Shown in pieces: positions 58,160 through 64,000 of a DNA stretch of 64,000 bases. The notes under the pieces are model-generated. The model was not told the DNA's origin. It did not search any database and worked only from the letters and a program-made list of their open reading frames with translations. The stretch is from Bacteroides luti (GTDB taxonomy: Bacteria; Bacteroidota; Bacteroidia; Bacteroidales; Bacteroidaceae): NCBI RefSeq assembly GCF_900128905.1, contig NZ_FQTV01000006.1, positions 165,061 through 229,060 of the forward strand, read 5' to 3'. The translations under genes and the position numbers were made by a program. Positions within the stretch are counted from its first letter, which is position 1, and each line of letters starts with the position of its first letter.

Positions 58160-59239
58160 ATGAATAAAAGAATAAAGTATTATTTGTTTTCCTTATTTTA
58201 CGGTTTCTGCCTGTTAAATACTTTGGCTCAGGTTCCTAGCGGATACAATATTGTATGGGCCGATGAATTTAATGATCCTGCGGTTGATGGCAAACCAATC
58301 GTTAGGGCCAATAATGATTCGTGGTGGTACGAAACCGGAAATGGTGGTTGGGGAAATAATGAATTGCAATATTATGTTGCGGGTATAAATGGCAGCGATA
58401 CATTAGCTGCTATTAGTAACGGAACTCTAAAAATAAAAGCTATTCAAAAAAATATTGGTACCTCACAATATGCATCTATTCGTATGAATACTGCACAAAG
58501 CTGGAAATATGGTTATTTTGAGATGCGAGCTAAAATGCCTTCAGGAAAAGGAACTTGGCCTGCTTTCTGGATGTTGCCCAAGAATTTTCAAAGCTGGCCT
58601 CTTGATGGAGAGATAGACATCATGGAATATGTGGGATATGATCCTAACAGAGTGCACGGCTCTATACATACCATGAGCTATAATCATAGTATTGGAACAC
58701 AGCGCACTAGTAATAAAATAATTCAAAATGCAGAAACGGAATTTCATACCTACGCTTTGCTTTGGACTGAGGAAAAAATCCGCATTTATGTAGATGGCTA
58801 TAACTATTTTACATTTAGTAATGATGGTACGAATAATAAAGACACCTGGCCGTTTAACGTTCCTTTCTATCTAAAACTTAATCTTGCCGTAGGTGGAAAT
58901 TGGGGTGGATTGATGGGGGTTGACACTAATATATTTCCTGCAACTTACGAAATAGATTATGTGAGGGTATACCAAAACACAACAGCCATAAATGATACCA
59001 AAGAAGAAAAATTAATCGATTCAAATTTTAATAACGTCAGTAACCTGCTGCAGGTAAACTTTAAAGAAGAAGGTATTCATCGTTTATCGGTTACTGATAT
59101 AAAAGGCAGAATAATAAAGAAAATAGAAACTACAGATCTTGTATCTGAAATTGATTGTTCAGGTTGGCCGAAAGGCTTCTATCTGGTTTCTGCAAACAGT
59201 GGGAAAAGCTTGTTTACCCAGAAATTTCTAAAATATTAA
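58160..59239 (+). CDS. GH16 endo-beta-glucanase (laminarinase type) with sorting-like C-terminus
   Basis: A 359-residue exported endoglucanase. The ATG at 58160 begins a signal peptide (MNKRIKYYLFSLFYGFCLLNTLAQ); the ATG at 58112 lies within a hairpin. GH16 domain ~28-275 with the active site DGEIDIMEYVG (catalytic Glu, Asp, Glu at ~152-157). The extra Met between D-I and E (beta-bulge) is characteristic of laminarinase-like members. The last ~80 residues (RLSVTDIKGRIIKKI ... WPKGFYLVSANSGKSLFTQKFLKY) resemble a T9SS type A sorting domain. Substrate is most likely beta-1,3- or mixed-linkage glucan. Confidence 0.9.
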   Translation: MNKRIKYYLFSLFYGFCLLNTLAQVPSGYNIVWADEFNDPAVDGKPIVRANNDSWWYETGNGGWGNNELQYYVAGINGSDTLAAISNGTLKIKAIQKNIGTSQYASIRMNTAQSWKYGYFEMRAKMPSGKGTWPAFWMLPKNFQSWPLDGEIDIMEYVGYDPNRVHGSIHTMSYNHSIGTQRTSNKIIQNAETEFHTYALLWTEEKIRIYVDGYNYFTFSNDGTNNKDTWPFNVPFYLKLNLAVGGNWGGLMGVDTNIFPATYEIDYVRVYQNTTAINDTKEEKLIDSNFNNVSNLLQVNFKEEGIHRLSVTDIKGRIIKKIETTDLVSEIDCSGWPKGFYLVSANSGKSLFTQKFLKY

Positions 59240-59250
59240 AGCATGACATT

Positions 59251-61497
59251 ATGAAAAGAATATTAGTGTTTTCTATTTGCCTGTTTTTTATCTCTTCAGT
59301 AGGTTGTACTGATGCGAAAAATCTGAAAGGCGGGCAAATAGAAAAAAAGGTAGAAGATTTGTTATCAAAAATGACGCTTGAGGAAAAGATTGGGCAGATG
59401 AATCAAATCAGTTCATCCGGTAATCTTGAAGAAATGAGTAGGTTGATAAAGAAAGGAGAGGTTGGCTCAATATTAAATGAAATAGATCCTGTTCGTGTGA
59501 ATGCATTGCAACGGTTGGCTGTGGAGGAATCGAGATTGGGCATTCCTTTACTGATAGCCCGCGATGTGATTCATGGTTTTAAGACTATTTTCCCTATTCC
59601 TCTAGGACAGGCAGCTTCTTTTAATCCACAGATTGTAGAAGATGGTGCACGGGTTGCGGCTAAAGAAGCTTCATCAGTGGGTATCCGATGGACATTTGCT
59701 CCAATGATTGATATTTCACGTGATGCACGATGGGGGAGAATAGCCGAAAGTTGTGGAGAAGATACTTATCTTACTTCTGTAATGGGTGCTGCCATGGTTA
59801 AAGGCTTTCAGGGAAATTCCTTAAATGATCCTACTTCCATTCTTGCTTGTGCAAAACATTTTGTAGGTTATGGAGCTGTTGAAGGTGGACGAGATTACAA
59901 CTCGACACATCTTACTGAACGTCAACTCAGAAATGATTATTTACCTCCTTTTGAGGCTGCAACAAAGCAAGGTGCTGCTACATTTATGAGTTCATTTAAT
60001 GATAATGATGGCGTTCCTTCTTCTGCAAATCCGTTTATACTGAAAACTGTTTTACGAAATGAATGGGGTTTTGATGGATTTGTTGTTTCTGACTGGGCTT
60101 CCATTAAGGAAATGGTAAATCACGGATTTTGTGCAAACGATAAAGAGTCTGCAATGAAAGCTGTAAATGCTGGCGTTGACATGGAGATGGTGAGCTATAC
60201 ATATATGAATCACCTGAAAGAACTGATTAAAGAGAATAAAGTGACAGAAAAAACAATTGACGACGCTGTTCGTAATATTCTCCGCATAAAATTTCGTATG
60301 GGATTGTTTGATAATCCTTATATTAATGGAAAAGCTCCTTCTGTAATGTATTCTCCAGAGAATTTGGCTGCAGCAAAAGCTGCCGCTACTCAGTCGGCTA
60401 TATTACTGAAAAATGATAATACATTGCCAATTAATTCATCTGTAAAAACAATAGCTGTTGTAGGCCCTATGGCTGATGCTCCTTACGAACAGATGGGAAC
60501 ATGGGCTTTTGATGGAGAAAAGGCAAAAACGCAGACTCCACTTCAATCTTTGAAACAGTTGTATGGAGACAAAGTGCAGATTATTTATGAACCTGCTTTA
60601 TCATATACTCGTGATAAAAATACAGAAAACATTTCAAAAGCGGTCAATGCAGCTAAAAAAGCCGATATAGTACTGGCCTTTGTTGGCGAAGAAGCAATAC
60701 TTTCCGGCGAGGCCCATTGTTTGGCCGATCTTCACCTTCTAGGTGCTCAGAGTGATTTGATTAAAGCTTTGGCTGAAACAGGCAAACCGTTGGTTACTGT
60801 TGTAATGGCTGGAAGGCCTCTTACTATTGGAAAAGAAGTTGAAATGTCTAATTCTGTTCTTTATTCTTTTCACCCGGGAACAATGGGCGGACCGGCTATT
60901 GCTGATCTTCTTTTCGGTAAATCTGTTCCTAGTGGAAAAACTCCTGTAACTTTCCCTAAAGAAGTGGGACAAATACCGCTGTATTACAATCATAACAATA
61001 CGGGTCGTCCTGCAACAAAAAAAGAAACATTACTTGATAATATTGAAGTTGGAGCCGGACAGACATCTTTGGGCTGTACATCTTTCTACATGGATGCAGG
61101 TTTCGATCCTTTATTTCCATTCGGATATGGTCTTTCATATACCACTTATAAGTATAATAATCTAAAACTTTCTGCAACGGAATTTACTCCTAAAGGTCAG
61201 ATAGAGGTCACTTTCGATTTAAAGAATACCGGGAAATATGAAGGAACAGAAGTGGCTCAGCTATATGTTCGGGATAAAGTGGGTTCGGTAACTCGTCCGG
61301 TGAAGGAATTAAAGCGTTTTACCCGTGTTACACTTAAACCAGGAGAGACCAAGAATATCTCTTTTATGCTTCCTGTTGAAGAACTTGCTTTTTGGAATAT
61401 AGATATGAAAAAGGTAGTTGAACCCGGTGATTTTACTCTTTGGGTGGGAACAAATAGTCAGGAAGGTATTTCTGCCGATTTTAAAGTAGTAGAATAA
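59251..61497 (+). CDS. GH3 beta-glucosidase (BglX-like) 1
   Basis: A 748-residue lipoprotein (MKRILVFSICLFFISSVGC, Cys ~19). It has the GH3 N-terminal TIM barrel with PLLIARDVIHGFKTIFPIPLGQAASF (~97-122), the nucleophile Asp in FDGFVVSDWASIKEM (~274-288), a C-terminal GH3_C domain (MAGRPLTIGKEVEM, HPGTMGGPAIADLLFGKSVPSGKTPVTFP) and a fibronectin-like domain (~650-745). The upstream frame to 59155 begins with TTG inside GH16 and is rejected. Removes terminal glucose from oligosaccharides imported by SusCD. Confidence 0.94.
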   Translation: MKRILVFSICLFFISSVGCTDAKNLKGGQIEKKVEDLLSKMTLEEKIGQMNQISSSGNLEEMSRLIKKGEVGSILNEIDPVRVNALQRLAVEESRLGIPLLIARDVIHGFKTIFPIPLGQAASFNPQIVEDGARVAAKEASSVGIRWTFAPMIDISRDARWGRIAESCGEDTYLTSVMGAAMVKGFQGNSLNDPTSILACAKHFVGYGAVEGGRDYNSTHLTERQLRNDYLPPFEAATKQGAATFMSSFNDNDGVPSSANPFILKTVLRNEWGFDGFVVSDWASIKEMVNHGFCANDKESAMKAVNAGVDMEMVSYTYMNHLKELIKENKVTEKTIDDAVRNILRIKFRMGLFDNPYINGKAPSVMYSPENLAAAKAAATQSAILLKNDNTLPINSSVKTIAVVGPMADAPYEQMGTWAFDGEKAKTQTPLQSLKQLYGDKVQIIYEPALSYTRDKNTENISKAVNAAKKADIVLAFVGEEAILSGEAHCLADLHLLGAQSDLIKALAETGKPLVTVVMAGRPLTIGKEVEMSNSVLYSFHPGTMGGPAIADLLFGKSVPSGKTPVTFPKEVGQIPLYYNHNNTGRPATKKETLLDNIEVGAGQTSLGCTSFYMDAGFDPLFPFGYGLSYTTYKYNNLKLSATEFTPKGQIEVTFDLKNTGKYEGTEVAQLYVRDKVGSVTRPVKELKRFTRVTLKPGETKNISFMLPVEELAFWNIDMKKVVEPGDFTLWVGTNSQEGISADFKVVE

Positions 61498-61498
61498 A

Positions 61499-62740
61499 AT
61501 GAAAAATATAGTTTCTTTTTTCTTTTTGTTGTTTGTATTGGTTGGTTGTCAACCCAAAACAATGCATGATCTTTCTTCTAATTCTTTTATTAAAGTTGAT
61601 GGACAGAATCTAAAGAAACCAAATGGAGATAAATTTCTTATTAAGGGAATAAATCTTGGTAATTGGTTGAATCCCGAAGGATATATGTTTTCCTTTAAAG
61701 AAGTTAGCTCTGCAAGGTTAATTGATCAGGCTCTTCGTGAAATGGTAGGGCCGGATGTTGTTAATCAATTTTGGAAAGATTTTAAAGACAATTATGTAAC
61801 CCGAGAGGATATTAATTATATCAAGGAAACTGGGATAAATTCTATTCGTTTACCGTTCCATTATAAGTTGTTTACTGATGAAGATTATATGGGATTAAGT
61901 AAGAATCAGGATGGATTTGCAAGAATAGATTCCTTGATAAGTTGGTGTAGAGATGCCGGTTTATATATTATTCTTGATATGCATGATGCTCCGGGCGGAC
62001 AAACGGGTGATAATATTGATGATAGTTATGGCTATCCATGGCTTTTCTCCAGCAAAGAAAGTCAGCAACTGTTTTGTGAAATATGGAAAAAGATAGCTGC
62101 CAGATATAAAAATGAACCGGTAATCTTAGGCTATGATTTGTTGAATGAACCGCTTGCTCCTTATTTTAATAATATGGACGAGTTAAATGCGCAACTAGAA
62201 CCTCTCTATAAACTAGCAGTAAAGGCAATACGCGAAGTTGATAAAAATCATGTTGTGTTATTGGGTGGTGCACAGTGGAACGGAAACTTTAAAGTATTTA
62301 ATGACTCAAAGTTTGATTCGAATATGATGTATACCTGTCACCGTTACTGGTGTGATACCCTTCAAACGAATCTGCAGGATTTAATTGACTTTCGCAATAA
62401 GGTAAATCTTCCGCTTTACATGGGAGAGACTGGAGAAAATACTGATGCTTGGGTTAATGCTTTTCGTAGTTTGATGGAAAAAAACAACATGGGATGGCAT
62501 TTCTGGCCTTACAAAAAACTAAAAACCAGCAGTTGTATGGTGAAGATTAAAGAACCGGAAAACTGGGATATGATTATTAAATATACAGAACAACCTCGTG
62601 GAAACTTTAAACAGATAAGAGAAGCCCGGCCTGATCAGGAATTAGTAAAGAAAGCCTTAGCCCAATTTATTGAAAACTGCAGGTTCAAGTCTTGTACAAA
62701 GAATGAAGGATATATTAAAGCTTTGGGAATGAAACCATGA
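61499..62740 (+). CDS. GH5-family glycoside hydrolase
   Basis: A 413-residue lipoprotein (MKNIVSFFFLLFVLVGC, Cys ~17). TIM-barrel GH5 features are GINLGNWLNPEGY (~50-62), SIRLPFHY (~117-124), ILDMHDAPGGQ (~158-168), the acid/base Glu in GYDLLNEPLAP (~212-222) and the nucleophile Glu in LYMGETGENTDA (~307-318). It starts 1 nt after the GH3 stop. Given GH16 and GH3 neighbours it is likely a beta-glucanase, possibly exo-beta-1,3-glucanase-like, but the subfamily was not determined. Confidence 0.87.
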   Translation: MKNIVSFFFLLFVLVGCQPKTMHDLSSNSFIKVDGQNLKKPNGDKFLIKGINLGNWLNPEGYMFSFKEVSSARLIDQALREMVGPDVVNQFWKDFKDNYVTREDINYIKETGINSIRLPFHYKLFTDEDYMGLSKNQDGFARIDSLISWCRDAGLYIILDMHDAPGGQTGDNIDDSYGYPWLFSSKESQQLFCEIWKKIAARYKNEPVILGYDLLNEPLAPYFNNMDELNAQLEPLYKLAVKAIREVDKNHVVLLGGAQWNGNFKVFNDSKFDSNMMYTCHRYWCDTLQTNLQDLIDFRNKVNLPLYMGETGENTDAWVNAFRSLMEKNNMGWHFWPYKKLKTSSCMVKIKEPENWDMIIKYTEQPRGNFKQIREARPDQELVKKALAQFIENCRFKSCTKNEGYIKALGMKP

Positions 62741-62768
62741 TTATAAAATAGATTATATATCATTAGCC

Positions 62769-64000
62769 ATGAATAAAATAAAGGAATTAGTTGTTTTAAG
62801 TCTCACTCTTTTATCAGTTCCGCTTTTTGCACAGCCTAAGGGGGCTGTTTATTTAGACGATAAAAAACCGATAGAAGAAAGAATTGAGGATGCTCTTTCA
62901 CGCATGACACTGGAAGAGAAGGTAGCTATGTGTCATGCACAGTCAAAGTTTAGCTCGGCAGGTGTACCACGTTTAGGAATACCTGAGGTGTGGTGCAGTG
63001 ATGGTCCGCACGGTATTCGTGCCGAAGTGTTCTGGGATGAGTGGAATACTGCAGGATGGACAAACGATTCCTGCATAGCTTTCCCGGCTCTTACTTGTCT
63101 GGCTGCTACCTGGAATCCCGAAATGTCTGCACTTTACGGCAAATCTATTGGTGAAGAAGCTCGTTACCGCAATAAAAATGTGTTATTGGGACCGGGAGTA
63201 AACATATATCGCACTCCTCTGAATGGAAGAAATTTTGAGTATATGGGAGAAGATCCCTATTTGTCATCCACCATGGTAGTGCCTTATATTCAGGAAGTTC
63301 AGAAGAATGGAGTGGCAGCTTGTGTAAAACACTTCGCATTAAACAATCAAGAAGTAGACCGAGACCATATCAACGTAAATGTCAGCGACCGTGCACTCTA
63401 TGAAATCTACCTTCCTGCTTTCAAAGCTGCTGTTCAAAAAGGTGGAGCATGGGCTATAATGGGTTCATACAATAAGTACAAAGGAGAACATTGCTGTCAC
63501 AATCAGTATTTACTCAATGACATTCTTCGCAAGGAATGGGGCTTTGATGGTGTGGTAGTTTCCGACTGGGGAGGTGTGCATGATACGAAACAGGCAATTT
63601 ACAACGGATTGGATATGGAATTCGGAAGCTGGACCAACGGACTGACCTGGAGTGCCAGCAATGCATACGATAATTATTATCTTGCCATGCCGTTCTTGAA
63701 GTTGCTTCGTTCGGGCGAAGTCAAAGAAGAAGAGGTGGACAAGAAAGTGCGGAACATCCTTCGGATGATTTTCCGTACTACCATGAATAGAAACCGTCCA
63801 TTCGGATCGTTTGGAACAGAGGAACATGCTTTGGCAGGACGAAAAATTGCTCAGGAAGGCATTGTTTTGCTGCAGAACAAAAAGAACGTTTTGCCGGTTG
63901 ACCTTGCAAAGGTAAAGAGAATTGCCGTTATTGGTGAGAATGCCGTTAAGAGAATGACCATCGGCGGCGGAAGCTCTTCCCTGAAAGTTAAATATGAGCA
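62769..64000 (+). CDS. GH3 beta-glucosidase 2, C-terminus beyond window
   Basis: The N-terminal ~410 residues of a GH3 enzyme. A signal peptide (MNKIKELVVLSLTLLSVPLFAQ) precedes SRMTLEEKVAMCHAQ, WCSDGPHGIRAEV, the conserved KHFALNNQEVDRDH (residues ~207-220), and the nucleophile Asp in FDGVVVSDWGGVHDT (~259-273). The frame is open to the window end (VKRIAVIGENAVKRM starts the C-terminal domain). It differs clearly from the upstream GH3, so the two probably act on different linkages or in different compartments. Confidence 0.93.
   Translation, partial: MNKIKELVVLSLTLLSVPLFAQPKGAVYLDDKKPIEERIEDALSRMTLEEKVAMCHAQSKFSSAGVPRLGIPEVWCSDGPHGIRAEVFWDEWNTAGWTNDSCIAFPALTCLAATWNPEMSALYGKSIGEEARYRNKNVLLGPGVNIYRTPLNGRNFEYMGEDPYLSSTMVVPYIQEVQKNGVAACVKHFALNNQEVDRDHINVNVSDRALYEIYLPAFKAAVQKGGAWAIMGSYNKYKGEHCCHNQYLLNDILRKEWGFDGVVVSDWGGVHDTKQAIYNGLDMEFGSWTNGLTWSASNAYDNYYLAMPFLKLLRSGEVKEEEVDKKVRNILRMIFRTTMNRNRPFGSFGTEEHALAGRKIAQEGIVLLQNKKNVLPVDLAKVKRIAVIGENAVKRMTIGGGSSSLKVKYE

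Noticed and set aside
59155..59250. N-terminal extension of the first GH3 into the GH16 gene
   Set aside because: It starts with TTG inside GH16 coding sequence. The ATG at 59251 begins a lipoprotein leader.

Overview
The window looks like a chromosomal segment of an AT-rich Bacteroidales organism, most likely Bacteroides or a close relative. The evidence is a SusC/SusD polysaccharide utilization locus (PUL), many lipoproteins, membrane-spanning one-component regulators, a CdaA-type diadenylate cyclase beside folP, tryptophanase, and many promoters of the Bacteroidetes form TAnnTTTG. I see no phage, insertion sequence or CRISPR array. Most genes are housekeeping or carbohydrate genes.

Layout. 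1-6109: murF (cut by the window edge), folP-cdaA, and a leftward four-gene operon lrgA-lrgB-DUF2156-GNAT. 6373-10877: two paralogous TPR sensor/regulators, each a membrane protein with a cytoplasmic HTH, flanking two small proteins. 10878-11735: a long gene-free stretch with a candidate small RNA and two repeat families. 11736-17044: a ferritin-VIT1 iron transporter, then pta-hbd-ackA (acetate branch with a hydroxyacyl-CoA dehydrogenase between its two enzymes) and a ROK sugar kinase. 17199-22916: a five-gene MacAB/TolC-type efflux operon. 22966-31015: a secreted nuclease, a GT51 transglycosylase with a long N-terminal domain, a Ser/Arg-rich repeat protein, and a phosphate transport operon (DUF47-PiT-CvfB). 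31436-39128: a GH109-like enzyme, an OmpA/porin-like barrel, a Crp/Fnr regulator, a GH28, tryptophanase and tcdA. 39296-48614: tag, an AraC regulator, a DinB-like protein, a lipoprotein, a cold-shock/RRM pair, a DJ-1/PfpI protein, a broken AlbA_2 regulator, divergent tRNA-Phe and tRNA-Pro, an acetyltransferase and an MFS transporter.

48711-64000 is a beta-glucan PUL: a propeller/Y_Y_Y membrane regulator, SusC, SusD, a PKD-containing surface glycan-binding lipoprotein, GH16, GH3, GH5 and a second GH3 that runs off the window. The GH16 active site is of the laminarinase type. The likely scheme is surface cleavage by GH16/GH5, uptake through SusCD, and trimming by the GH3 enzymes.

The most unusual signal is non-coding. 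Three intergenic regions (about 1272-1321, 11263-11334 and 42685-42756) carry three or four TGTACA palindromes spaced exactly 22 bp apart. A second element of about 111 bp (11426-11536, and inverted at 41764-41874) has conserved CTAG-rich ends, a fixed pattern of CTAG spacings, and a dissimilar centre of equal length. I cannot assign either family to anything known.
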